NCBI GenBank assembly: GCA_963656825.1
Contig: CAVKJG010000002.1
Span: forward strand, 9,235-73,234
Length of the DNA: 64,000 nt
Reading direction: 5' to 3'
Source: CAG-841 sp963656825
GTDB lineage: Bacteria; Bacillota; Clostridia; Oscillospirales; CAG-272
Part shown: positions 8,101 to 15,708 of the stretch, piece by piece
Layout: every line of letters begins with the position of its first letter
Numbering within the stretch: position 1 is the first letter of the stretch
The notes under the pieces: generated by a model
Database searches by the model: none
Told to the model about the DNA's origin: nothing
Seen by the model: only the letters and a program-made list of their open reading frames with translations
Position numbers and translations under genes: made by a program

Positions 8101-8931
8101 TTATTTTATTTTCCTGCTGAAGGTGCGCCCCGTAGCATACCGATCGCTTCCTGTACCGTATGAGCATTGCGCTTTTATAAAATAGCATATCTTTCCGTCG
8201 TCATCGGCGGCTAAATATTCGTCATTTACAGTCCATGTTCCGTCTCTTTGTCCTACGGCTTTATCTATTTCCTTTACCAGCTTTTCGCGGCAGGAAGAAA
8301 TTCTTTCCGCATTGAACTTTTCCGAATCGTATCTGCCTCTGTTTCTTGCCGTAAACCATTCAACATTGCCGTATTCGTCCACCGATACAAATATTTCATC
8401 ATCGGTTTTATAACCGTCTATATACTTTGAATAGTGATATTTGTATTCCGGACCTGTCCACTCGGAATAATCATTTTCGGGCTCGTCGGGATCTCTCCTG
8501 TATTCGTTAAGCGAATAACCAAGAACCTTTTCCACATAATTGTCTGCTATATCACGCGCTTTTTCGGCTGAATCCAGCGGCTCTGTACCTGTAAGCGAAT
8601 GATTTATATATCCGCAGATTTCATTTGTGTTGTAATAAAATCTGTATTCTATATCGCCGCTTTCATCCTGATATGTATCAACTGCGCCGTATTTGTCTTT
8701 CGGCTTTCCGAAAAACGTATTTGCGTTATTTTTTGTTCTGATATATGTCAGCTCCGTTTTTATACTGTCAAGCTCATAGGTTTTTGAAATAACCTTTTCT
8801 TTTGAATTATCATAATATGCAGCTTTTGCAGTACGCACTCCCACATACGAACCTATTCCGGATGTAAGCACACCGACCGCTATAACCGAAAGGACTATTG
8901 CCGCTATCAATTTAATTGTTTTTTTCTTCAT
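8101..8931 (-). CDS. Membrane-anchored protein of unknown function, possible PepSY-like fold
   Basis: 276 residues: one N-terminal membrane helix or uncleaved signal (about 7-30), then a soluble extracytoplasmic domain rich in Tyr, Asp and Lys. The pattern SAEKARDIADNYVEKVLGYS followed by an IFVSVDEYGNVEWF strand is reminiscent of PepSY-type domains, which often act as protease inhibitors or propeptides; this is a weak inference. The gene lies 22 bp downstream of the ricin/caspase-like gene, on the same strand, and shares its low GC. AAAGGA precedes the ATG. The terminator of gpr-spoIIP separates it from that unit. Confidence 0.6.
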   Translation of the reverse strand: MKKKTIKLIAAIVLSVIAVGVLTSGIGSYVGVRTAKAAYYDNSKEKVISKTYELDSIKTELTYIRTKNNANTFFGKPKDKYGAVDTYQDESGDIEYRFYYNTNEICGYINHSLTGTEPLDSAEKARDIADNYVEKVLGYSLNEYRRDPDEPENDYSEWTGPEYKYHYSKYIDGYKTDDEIFVSVDEYGNVEWFTARNRGRYDSEKFNAERISSCREKLVKEIDKAVGQRDGTWTVNDEYLAADDDGKICYFIKAQCSYGTGSDRYATGRTFSRKIK

Positions 8932-8953
8932 GATATATATTCCTTTCTGAATT

Positions 8954-10075
8954 TTAATTTAGGCCTAAAATCTGATTTTTATCGCCAATTGAATATATCG
9001 TTCCTATATCAGGCACAAGAGCAGTTGCATCGTTTATACAAACTTCTATTTTTTTGCCTTGATTTAAAGAATTAAGGAAGGCCTCTATCCAATCATTAGC
9101 ATCATCCACATCAATCGTGTTAAGCGTTCCTATTACACATTTTGCACCCTTCAAATATGTGTTCGCAACCAAACTTTTGCCATCGTGTACTATTGCTGTT
9201 CCACATCCCATATAAATAACCAATTGCTCACTTGCAAAACAGTTGGCGGGGAGGCTTTCTACCATGCTAGCGGTTAAACTGCCTGTTTGCTCTCCCTCTC
9301 CATCCACAAAAACAATTCCAGCAGTATAATTATTATTATCATCTATTGCTCCATGCCCATTAAAAATCCAAATAGTGTCATTACATTCGCGGTCAAGCTC
9401 TACAGAGACTGTTGAATTTGTTTTAGTTCTTGGAGTATAATGATAAGTATTCATTACAGTTTGAAAAAGATCAAAGTTTTCCGTCGTATTGAAATATCCA
9501 TTAAAAAATAGTATTTGCCAATTTTGATAATAGAACCCGCAGTAGCTTGCCTCTCCTTTATCAACAGCTCTAAATGACCATGCTGCACTTGATGAAGTTG
9601 AAGAAAATATTGCTTCGACGGTTGTCCCTGTATCCGCTAAATATTGATTTCCAATTGATATCGTGTAACAACCTCCTGTAGAACCCGTTAAAATTCTTGT
9701 AATAGTAAACTTTTGACTTGAAAGATTATATCTCGTACTTATTTCTGCATTCCCCTCTTGAGATAATGTTAAAACTTTGCCCGTTGTGTTCGCAGGCGTT
9801 AGTACGATTTGTCCATCTGTTCCCTCTTCGATTCGCCAAGTCTGTGATGGATTTCCGTTCCATCCATATGTCCATACATCATCTCCGTCAGTATCCCCGG
9901 CATAATAAACATCCAAGTACTTTCCTGTTGCAACATTTTTAATATAGTACTGTTTGCCTTGAATCAGTCCAGGCACTGTGCAAGCTATTGCTGAAGCAGA
10001 AATTGAAGAAACAAAGATAAATAAAAGTGTTATCGCCATAAAAATTGCTGATTTTTTTAAGATTTTTTCTTTCAT
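8954..10075 (-). CDS. Secreted ricin-lectin plus caspase-like (CHAT-like) protein
   Basis: Signal peptide (about 1-28). Residues about 38-170 are a ricin-type beta-trefoil: YYIKNVATGKYLDV, SQTWRIE and later repeats with conserved W, which usually bind carbohydrate. Residues about 180-373 look like a clan CD cysteine-peptidase fold: IWIFNGHGA (His-Gly, catalytic His) and VIYMGCGTA (Cys), then an LVANTYLKGAKCVIGTLNTI segment and a DVDDANDWIEAFLNSL helix as in CHAT and gingipain-like enzymes. His and Cys are both present, so it may be active. The gene is AT-rich relative to its neighbours, as if acquired. It probably forms a two-gene operon with the membrane protein downstream. Target unknown. 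Confidence 0.7.
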   Translation of the reverse strand: MKEKILKKSAIFMAITLLFIFVSSISASAIACTVPGLIQGKQYYIKNVATGKYLDVYYAGDTDGDDVWTYGWNGNPSQTWRIEEGTDGQIVLTPANTTGKVLTLSQEGNAEISTRYNLSSQKFTITRILTGSTGGCYTISIGNQYLADTGTTVEAIFSSTSSSAAWSFRAVDKGEASYCGFYYQNWQILFFNGYFNTTENFDLFQTVMNTYHYTPRTKTNSTVSVELDRECNDTIWIFNGHGAIDDNNNYTAGIVFVDGEGEQTGSLTASMVESLPANCFASEQLVIYMGCGTAIVHDGKSLVANTYLKGAKCVIGTLNTIDVDDANDWIEAFLNSLNQGKKIEVCINDATALVPDIGTIYSIGDKNQILGLN

Positions 10076-10249
10076 TTTAGCCTCCTAATGATTTTGTTAT
10101 ACTGTTTTTTTGCTTGTACGGTTTGTGACCATTTTGCAGATTATGGTCGCACGCGGCTTGTTAAAATGCACCTCCTATTATATAAGTGTCAAAAAAATGC
10201 GTTTGGGTGCATTTTTTCCGAAAATTTTTCGATATTTACTGCAAAATCG

Positions 10250-10280
10250 CAAAAACCGCACCCGATGGGTGCGGTTTTTT
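10250..10280 (-). terminator. Terminator after marR
   Basis: Perfect stem AAAAACCGCACCC-GAT-GGGTGCGGTTTTT. It can work in both directions. Confidence 0.85.
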
Positions 10281-10285
10281 GCGTT

Positions 10286-10729
10286 TTATTCTTCCATACT
10301 GTTTTTTATTTTATCCAAAAGCTCGAAAAGCGTTTTCTGTTCGTCCTCCGTCAGCACCGAAAGAAGCCTGCGGTCAAAGCTGTCAAGCTCGCGGCATACT
10401 CCCTGCTGAATTTTTTCGCCTTCTTCGGTAAGCACAAGCTTTTTGAGCCGCGCGTCGCTTGCAACGCTTTCCCTGCGGACAAAGCCCTTTTCTTCAAGCC
10501 TTGTTATAACCTTTGAGGAGGTTGCGCGCCTTATTGAAAATTCCTTTTCAACATCGCGCTGATAAATATCCCTGTCGCGATTGGCGTAAAGATAGCCGAG
10601 CAGCCATCCGCCCGTGCCGGTTATGTTTTTCGAGCGCGTGATCGCCGCAGATTTATCGAGGCTGCGCCTCATAAGGTTGGATATCGTCCGGATTTCTCTG
10701 CCGAAATGACATTCTCTGTCTTCGTTCAT
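10286..10729 (-). CDS. MarR-family transcriptional regulator
   Basis: 147 residues with the winged-helix core at about 45-110 (IYQRDVEKEFSIRRATSSKV, then ITRLEEKGFVRRE for the recognition helix and wing) and helical ends for dimerisation. MarR proteins usually repress their own operon and release DNA on binding a small ligand. A 56-residue gene precedes it by 9 bp, and a single consensus promoter upstream carries a palindrome at the transcription start. The ligand and other targets are unknown. Confidence 0.9.
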   Translation of the reverse strand: MNEDRECHFGREIRTISNLMRRSLDKSAAITRSKNITGTGGWLLGYLYANRDRDIYQRDVEKEFSIRRATSSKVITRLEEKGFVRRESVASDARLKKLVLTEEGEKIQQGVCRELDSFDRRLLSVLTEDEQKTLFELLDKIKNSMEE

Positions 10730-10738
10730 AATTCCGCC

Positions 10739-10909
10739 TCACATTATCTTAAAACCCACATCGATAAGTCCCAGAACAAAACGGAACATATCGCGGGAGG
10801 ACTGAAATATCTTTTTGGTGTAATTTACAACGAAGTGGAAAGACATTATTTTATCTTCTTTTGAATACCAGACTGTTTTTTCATTTGTTCTTACAATGGC
10901 GTTTTCCAT
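10739..10909 (-). CDS. Small protein upstream of marR
   Basis: A 56-residue product starting MENAIVRTNEKTVW. The start at 10909 is set by AGGAGGGC 7 bp before it. It has an aromatic, basic C-terminal half (FHFVVNYTKKIFQSSRDMF) that may be an amphipathic helix. No family recognised. It is co-transcribed with marR from the promoter at 10940-10968. Confidence 0.6.
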   Translation of the reverse strand: MENAIVRTNEKTVWYSKEDKIMSFHFVVNYTKKIFQSSRDMFRFVLGLIDVGFKIM

Positions 10910-10925
10910 AAAAAGCCCTCCTTTT

Positions 10926-10939
10926 GTTTGACGTTTAAC
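10926..10939. promoter_or_regulatory. Candidate MarR operator
   Basis: GTTTGACGTTTAAC is an imperfect palindrome (10 of 14 positions) just downstream of the -10 box, where a repressor would block initiation. Confidence 0.5.
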
Positions 10940-10968
10940 ATTATATAATAGCGCCGGCAATTTGTCAA
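10940..10968 (-). promoter_or_regulatory. Consensus promoter of the marR unit
   Basis: Minus strand TTGACA (10968-10963), 17-bp spacer, TATAAT (10945-10940); a perfect sigma-A match. Confidence 0.85.
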
Positions 10969-11008
10969 GTGATAAGCATAATAAAAAAGTAAATAAAAAG
11001 CAAACAAA

Positions 11009-11033
11009 AAAGCATCCGGTGAGAAGATGCTTT
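11009..11033 (-). terminator. Terminator after rpsT
   Basis: Stem AAAGCATC/GATGCTTT, followed on the minus strand by a U run. Confidence 0.8.
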
Positions 11034-11042
11034 AATTTGTAT

Positions 11043-11306
11043 TCAGTTCATTGCGTTGAGCATACGGGTGTATCTGCTCTTTTTTCTTGCGGCGTTGTTC
11101 TTCGCAAGAATTCCGTGAGCGACAGCCTGGTCAACATTTTTTACCGCGACCTTATAAGCTTCGGCTGCAACTGCCTTGTCTCCGCTTTCAACCGCTGCAA
11201 AGAACTTCTTTATATTTGTCTTAAGAGCGGATTTATACATCTTGTTCTTAAGCGTTTTCTTTTCGATAACGAGAACGCGCTTCTTTGCCGATTTAATATT
11301 TGCCAT
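11043..11306 (-). CDS. rpsT: 30S ribosomal protein S20
   Basis: 87-residue basic helical protein that binds 16S rRNA. It opens MANIKSAKKRVLVIEKKTLKN and ends KNNAARKKSRYTRMLNAMN, both typical. AAGGAGGTG lies before the ATG. Monocistronic: promoter upstream (11395-11423) and terminator downstream. Confidence 0.97.
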   Translation of the reverse strand: MANIKSAKKRVLVIEKKTLKNKMYKSALKTNIKKFFAAVESGDKAVAAEAYKVAVKNVDQAVAHGILAKNNAARKKSRYTRMLNAMN

Positions 11307-11394
11307 ATGTTCACCTCCTTAAAATACTTCGATTTCCGTCGGTTTCCGCATGAGAGGGTGCTTCTTCCGCCCGTAAATCAATACTTACCGAATA

Positions 11395-11423
11395 ATAATA
11401 TCACCAATATTGTAAAATATCAA
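11395..11423 (-). promoter_or_regulatory. Promoter of rpsT
   Basis: Minus strand TTGATA (11423-11418), 17-bp spacer, TATTAT (11400-11395). Confidence 0.7.
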
Positions 11424-11447
11424 GAGTTTTTTGCAAAATAACCGCAT

Positions 11448-12116
11448 TTATTTTGATTTTTCTTTTCTCAACGGAAGCTNNNNNNNNNNCATTCTGCCTA
11501 TCGACGAAGCATATATCACCGCAATCACAAGCGAAATCACCACGGGAATAAACGTCTGGAATATTTTATTTACAAGAAAAATCCTCGTCGCTTCCTCCGT
11601 GAATTCCCACAGGCGCGCCCTCCCGACGATTATCGGGAACAGCGCCGCAAAGAAAACAGATCCGAGCGCAAGATATCCGCTCATATAATACATCAGAAAA
11701 GCGATTACAAAAGCCACAAGCGCCATAAGCGGATTCATAACCATCGCCGCTCCCATATAAACGGCGCAGCCCGCTCCGCCCTTGAATTTCAGCCAGACGG
11801 GAAAAGCATGTCCGATAAGGCACACAAGCGTGCAAAAACAGGCATATCCGTCGCCGGGCATAAGCAAAAGCCCCATAAGCGCGCATAAAAATCCCTTTGC
11901 GCCGTCGAGCGCGGCTGCTCCGAACGCTGCCTTCGCGCCGGCTTTTTTGTATATTCCCATAGTGTCGGGAAAGGCGTCGTATTTTTTTGCGAATATTGCC
12001 GTAAAATTCACGCTTCCGATAAGATACGAAAGCACCGCGCATACGATCATTCCGGTTATATACGCCGCACCGCTGTTCATCATACCGAAAACGCCCGATG
12101 CTATCAGCTTTTCCAT
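11448..12116 (-). CDS. plsY: Glycerol-3-phosphate acyltransferase PlsY, interrupted by an assembly gap
   Basis: PlsY uses acyl-phosphate made by PlsX to acylate glycerol-3-phosphate at the membrane. Five or so membrane helices are visible, with LSYLIGSVN (loop 1), a GAKAAFGAAALDGAKGF block and GHAFPVWLKFKGGAGCAV (loop with the conserved GHxFPVxLxFKGG). The usual GNMGATNV-like motif is replaced by DTMGIYKKAG, so it is a divergent member. A run of 10 Ns at 11480-11489 interrupts the C-terminal codons. The last residues (LPLRKEKSK) come from beyond the gap and may not belong to this gene. It lies 2 bp after der. Confidence 0.8.
   Translation of the reverse strand: MEKLIASGVFGMMNSGAAYITGMIVCAVLSYLIGSVNFTAIFAKKYDAFPDTMGIYKKAGAKAAFGAAALDGAKGFLCALMGLLLMPGDGYACFCTLVCLIGHAFPVWLKFKGGAGCAVYMGAAMVMNPLMALVAFVIAFLMYYMSGYLALGSVFFAALFPIIVGRARLWEFTEEATRIFLVNKIFQTFIPVVISLVIAVIYASSIGRMXXXXLPLRKEKSK
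11480..11489. other. Assembly gap (10 Ns)
   Basis: Ten undetermined bases inside the plsY reading frame. Ten is a common placeholder for a scaffold join of unknown length, so contiguity between 11479 and 11490 is unproven. Confidence 0.95.
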
Positions 12117-12118
12117 AA

Positions 12119-13456
12119 TCAGTCCTTATCCTCGTCCGAGCGCTCGCGGATAATGAATCTTATCGGCGTGCCTTCAAAGCCGAAAACCTCGCGAAGCTTG
12201 TTTTCTATATATCTCTGATACGAAAAATGGAAAAGCTCCGCGTCATTGCAGAAAATAACGAATGTGGGCGGCTTTGTCGATACCTGCGTCATATAATATA
12301 TTTTCAGCCTTTTGCCCTTATCCGTAGGCGGCTGAACGCGCGATATCGCGTCGCTGAGAACATCATTGAGCATACCCGTGGATATTCTCATTGCGTTCTT
12401 TTCCGCAACAAAATTTATTTTTTCAAACAGCTTTTCGGTTCTCTGCCCCGTCATTGCGGAAATGAACATAATCGGAGCATATGTCATATACGAAAGCGCG
12501 GTATAGATATCCTCGGTAAATTTCTTTACCGTGCCGTTGTCCTTTTCTATCTTGTCCCACTTGTTTACAACTATTACAGAGCCTTTTCCGCCCTCGTGAG
12601 CAAGCCCCGCGATTTTTTCGTCCTGCTCCGTGATTCCCTCGGCGGCATCTATCATTATCAGGCAGACGTCTGCCCTTTCGACCGCGGAATGAGCGCGCAG
12701 AACGCTGAACTTTTCGATTTTGTCCGTCACCCTGCTCTGACGTCGTATGCCTGCCGTATCTATAAACGTGTACTTTCCGTAGGCGTTTTCCACTCTTGAG
12801 TCTATCGCGTCGCGCGTAGTTCCGGCGATATCGGAAACTATCATTCTGTCCTCGCCTAAAATTCTGTTCACAAGCGAGCTTTTGCCCGCGTTGGGCTTTC
12901 CGATGACCGCGACCTTTATCGTATCGTCGTCCTCTTCCTCGGGTGCGTCGGCGACGGGAGAAAGCTCAAGAATTCTGTCAAGCAGATCGCCCGTTCCCGT
13001 ACCGTGAAGCGACGAGAGCGCGACGGGATCGCCGTCAAAGCCGAGCTCGTAGAATTCGTAATATTCCATCGGCAGAGCGCCTATGGAATCTATCTTGTTC
13101 ACCGCAACTATAACGGGCTTGCCGCTTTTCATAAGCATCGTGCCGATATCTCTGTCATCGGCGGTGACGCCTGCGTGTACGTCGCAGAGAAAAACGATAA
13201 CGTCCGCCATTTCAATGGCTATCTGCGCCTGCTCGCGCATTTTCGCCTTGATTGTATCCTCGGAGGTCGGCTCAAAGCCGCCGGTGTCTATCATCATAAT
13301 GGGCTTGCCGTTCCATTCGGTATCGTAATATATTCTGTCACGCGTAACGCCTGGGGTGTCTTCTACAATGGAAACTCTTTCTCCGGCTATTTTGTTGAAA
13401 AGCGTGCTTTTTCCTACGTTCGGTCTGCCCACTATCGCAACTGTGGTTTTAGCCAT
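12119..13456 (-). CDS. der: Ribosome-assembly GTPase Der (EngA)
   Basis: Der acts in late 50S maturation. 445 residues with two tandem G domains: GRPNVGKSTLFN (about 9-20), DTPGVTRD and DTGGFE in the first, NKID near 118; GKPNAGKSSLVN (about 184-195), DTAGIRRQ and NKWDK in the second; then a KH-like C-terminal domain ending with a basic tail. Family length and order are normal. It sits between the DUF512 gene and plsY in a leftward unit. Confidence 0.97.
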   Translation of the reverse strand: MAKTTVAIVGRPNVGKSTLFNKIAGERVSIVEDTPGVTRDRIYYDTEWNGKPIMMIDTGGFEPTSEDTIKAKMREQAQIAIEMADVIVFLCDVHAGVTADDRDIGTMLMKSGKPVIVAVNKIDSIGALPMEYYEFYELGFDGDPVALSSLHGTGTGDLLDRILELSPVADAPEEEDDDTIKVAVIGKPNAGKSSLVNRILGEDRMIVSDIAGTTRDAIDSRVENAYGKYTFIDTAGIRRQSRVTDKIEKFSVLRAHSAVERADVCLIMIDAAEGITEQDEKIAGLAHEGGKGSVIVVNKWDKIEKDNGTVKKFTEDIYTALSYMTYAPIMFISAMTGQRTEKLFEKINFVAEKNAMRISTGMLNDVLSDAISRVQPPTDKGKRLKIYYMTQVSTKPPTFVIFCNDAELFHFSYQRYIENKLREVFGFEGTPIRFIIRERSDEDKD

Positions 13457-13466
13457 ATATTCCTCC

Positions 13467-14768
13467 TTATTTTATATTACCTGTAACTCTTTCGAGAATT
13501 TCGTAGCCGTCGTCGGGACAAGGGGTTATGTGCACCCCCAGCTTTTCCGAAAGCTCGTCCATGCTCATTCCGCAGAGAAAAAGATCCCCTCCGTGACGGA
13601 GCATATGCTCGGATATAAGCAGCCTGTCCCCGAGGGGCTTTCCGCTTATCTGTTCGCAGAGATCCTTTCCCGTGACAAGTCCGGCAACGGTAACGCTTTC
13701 CCCAAAAAAGTGATTTATTATCTTATAAACGTGAATTATTATCTGCGGAAATTTTTTCATCGTTTCATCGGCGAGAAAACGGATAAGTCCGTATGCCGCA
13801 ACGCCCGTCGCCATTGATATCTCCGCAGCAGGCGGATTTTCGTCGCAGAATTCCAGCGCTTCAAGATATTCCTCTCTTGTCGATGTTATCATTCCCACGC
13901 CGTTGTCTATCTGCGTGTAATCGCCGTAATATTCGCCCGAATGAAGCTCTCTCCCCGCGCGGATATAAAGCTCGTCTCCGCAGTAAAAAATCTTTTCGCC
14001 GCGCTTTTTCTCGCACTCCGCGGCAAACGCTTCGACCTGATCTATCACTTCGCCCGCCTCTTCGGGAGAAAACGGTTCGAGCGGATAAAGTCCTTCTCTG
14101 TGGCAGGTAAGTCCCGACGGCACGATCGACGCGCTGTGGATATGCGGATATTCCGCAAGAGCGCGCATGCTCCGGTCAAGCTCGGCGCCGTCGTTTATGC
14201 CCTTGCAAAGCACTATCTGACAGTTCATATTTATTCCGCCGTCGTCAAGCGTTTTAAGATAGGAAAGCGCCTTCCCCGCGTTTTTGTTGCGGAGCATCTT
14301 TACTCTCAGCCCGGGATTGGTCGTATGCACCGAAATATTCACGGGCGACATTTTCATATCTATTATGCGCTTTATATCTCTTTCGCCCAGATTTGTAAGC
14401 GTTATATAGTTTCCCTGCAAAAAAGAAAGTCTTGAATCGTCGTCCTTGAAATATATGCTTTCTCTCATTCCGCAGGGATTCTGGTCTATAAAGCAGAATA
14501 TGCAGCTGTTCGCGCAGCGCCTTTTCTCGTCCATAAGATAAGTGGCAAATTCAAGCCCGATATCGTCGTACTCGCCCTTTTTTATCTTTACGGAAAATTC
14601 CTCTCCGCCGCGGTCAAGCGCAAGCGTGAGATTTTTTTCGCACATATAAAAGCGATAGTCAAGCACGTCCGTTATGGCTTTGCCGCCTATGCTCACGAGT
14701 CTGTCGCCTGCGGCTATTCCCGCTTTTTCGGCGGGAGAGCCTTTTTCAACGCCCGTTATTTCAACCAT
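13467..14768 (-). CDS. PDZ-radical SAM protein of the DUF512 family
   Basis: 433 residues. A PDZ domain at about 1-60 (GVEKGSPAEKAGIAAGDRLVS) precedes a radical SAM-like region with the cluster motif CANSCIFCF at about 88-96 and the phrase FIDQNP, then the DUF512 domain. The family is widespread in Clostridia and usually next to der, as here, but its reaction is not established. Association with ribosome assembly is inferred only from that position. GAGG precedes the ATG. Confidence 0.88.
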   Translation of the reverse strand: MVEITGVEKGSPAEKAGIAAGDRLVSIGGKAITDVLDYRFYMCEKNLTLALDRGGEEFSVKIKKGEYDDIGLEFATYLMDEKRRCANSCIFCFIDQNPCGMRESIYFKDDDSRLSFLQGNYITLTNLGERDIKRIIDMKMSPVNISVHTTNPGLRVKMLRNKNAGKALSYLKTLDDGGINMNCQIVLCKGINDGAELDRSMRALAEYPHIHSASIVPSGLTCHREGLYPLEPFSPEEAGEVIDQVEAFAAECEKKRGEKIFYCGDELYIRAGRELHSGEYYGDYTQIDNGVGMITSTREEYLEALEFCDENPPAAEISMATGVAAYGLIRFLADETMKKFPQIIIHVYKIINHFFGESVTVAGLVTGKDLCEQISGKPLGDRLLISEHMLRHGGDLFLCGMSMDELSEKLGVHITPCPDDGYEILERVTGNIK

Positions 14769-14793
14769 AAAAAATCCTCAATAAAACAATTTC

Positions 14794-14821
14794 GGCAGGT
14801 ATGAAAAGCTTCATACCTGCC
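14794..14821 (-). terminator. Terminator after yceD-rpmF
   Basis: Perfect 12-bp stem GGCAGGTATGAA/TTCATACCTGCC with the loop AAGC, followed on the minus strand by GAAATTGTTTT. Confidence 0.8.
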
Positions 14822-14831
14822 CCGATTGCAA

Positions 14832-15014
14832 TCAGTCGTCTGTTTTAATAACTTCCTTGCCGTTGTATGTTCCGCATGCCTTGCATACTCTGTGTGCAAG
14901 ATTATATTCACCGCATTTGGGGCATTTTGTCATGCCGGGAAGATCGAGTTTCCAGACGCTGGAACGTCTTTTGTCTCTTCTTGCCTTAGAGACTTTTTTC
15001 TTCGGTACTGCCAT
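14832..15014 (-). CDS. rpmF: 50S ribosomal protein L32
   Basis: 60 residues beginning MAVPKKKVSKARRDKRRSS and carrying a zinc-ribbon CPKCGEYNLAHRVCKACG (four cysteines), so this is the zinc-binding form. It follows the YceD gene, its usual operon partner, and ends at a strong terminator. Confidence 0.97.
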   Translation of the reverse strand: MAVPKKKVSKARRDKRRSSVWKLDLPGMTKCPKCGEYNLAHRVCKACGTYNGKEVIKTDD

Positions 15015-15061
15015 GTCGAATGACCTCCTATATTATTTTTCTTATCTGTTGCCTTGCGTAT

Positions 15062-15571
15062 TCACTTATCAAGAAGCGTTCTGAGTATTGCAAGCCTCGG
15101 ATCTCCCTCAGACTTTTTGCAACCGCAATCGCCTTCGTTCAAGTTTTTTCCGCATCGCGGACAAAGACCGCGACAATCCTCTCGGCAAAGGATTTTCGAC
15201 GGCATTTCAAGGAGCATCTCCTCGAAAAGCGGCGCCGTTATATCGAGCTTCGTGTCCTCGGGAAAAATGTAATCGTCGTTGTCCTTTGAGACGTTTCCCG
15301 TGGCGATACATTTTTCAAAAGAGAGCGAAAGCTCGGAATTTGCCGTTTCTGCACATCTGGCGCACGGAGCCGAGAACCTGATAAGAGCGTTTTCCCTTAA
15401 AACCATGTATCCCGACATATTCACAATCTCTCCCGAAATGCTTGCGGAAGCGACCTCCGTAATATCGGGGAAAAATGTTTTCATCTCCTCGATATCGGAA
15501 ATTTCAAGCGGAAGCTCAAACGTTATCTTCTTCGTTTCGCCGCATAAAACCGGCTTAAGATCCAAATACAT
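15062..15571 (-). CDS. yceD: YceD-family (DUF177) protein
   Basis: YceD proteins are linked with 23S rRNA and ribosome assembly and are nearly always encoded before rpmF. The 169 residues show the C-terminal ISLDLxxLLLEMPSK-type region (DITAPLFEEMLLEMPSKILC) followed by a zinc-like cluster CREDCRGLCPRCG and a CGC end, the family signature. It is read from its own consensus promoter. Confidence 0.9.
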   Translation of the reverse strand: MYLDLKPVLCGETKKITFELPLEISDIEEMKTFFPDITEVASASISGEIVNMSGYMVLRENALIRFSAPCARCAETANSELSLSFEKCIATGNVSKDNDDYIFPEDTKLDITAPLFEEMLLEMPSKILCREDCRGLCPRCGKNLNEGDCGCKKSEGDPRLAILRTLLDK

Positions 15572-15617
15572 CTCTGCACCACCCGCTTAAATGTTGCGCC
15601 ATAATTCAGCACCTTAT

Positions 15618-15646
15618 ATTATATAGTCCGAAAAGTATTTTGTCAA
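15618..15646 (-). promoter_or_regulatory. Promoter of yceD-rpmF
   Basis: Minus strand TTGACA (15646-15641), 17-bp spacer, TATAAT (15623-15618); perfect consensus. Confidence 0.85.
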
Positions 15647-15666
15647 TAATTATTTTCATTATTTTC

Positions 15667-15696
15667 TGATATTTCCGTTTTTTCTGCGGAAATATC
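15667..15696 (-). terminator. Stem-loop after leuS
   Basis: GATATTTCCG/CGGAAATATC, a perfect 10-bp stem just beyond the leuS stop. The U run is weak, so it may be a 3'-end stabiliser or a weak terminator. Confidence 0.55.
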
Positions 15697-15708
15697 CGAG
15701 CCAAGTCG

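Noticed and set aside
10165..10200. TTGACA-like and TATAAT-like boxes before the ricin/caspase-like gene
   Set aside because: Only 4 bp lie between them on the minus strand, so they cannot form one promoter.
10088..10516. Frames opposite marR and its terminator
   Set aside because: No ribosome site and they cross a strong terminator; marR is clear on the other strand.
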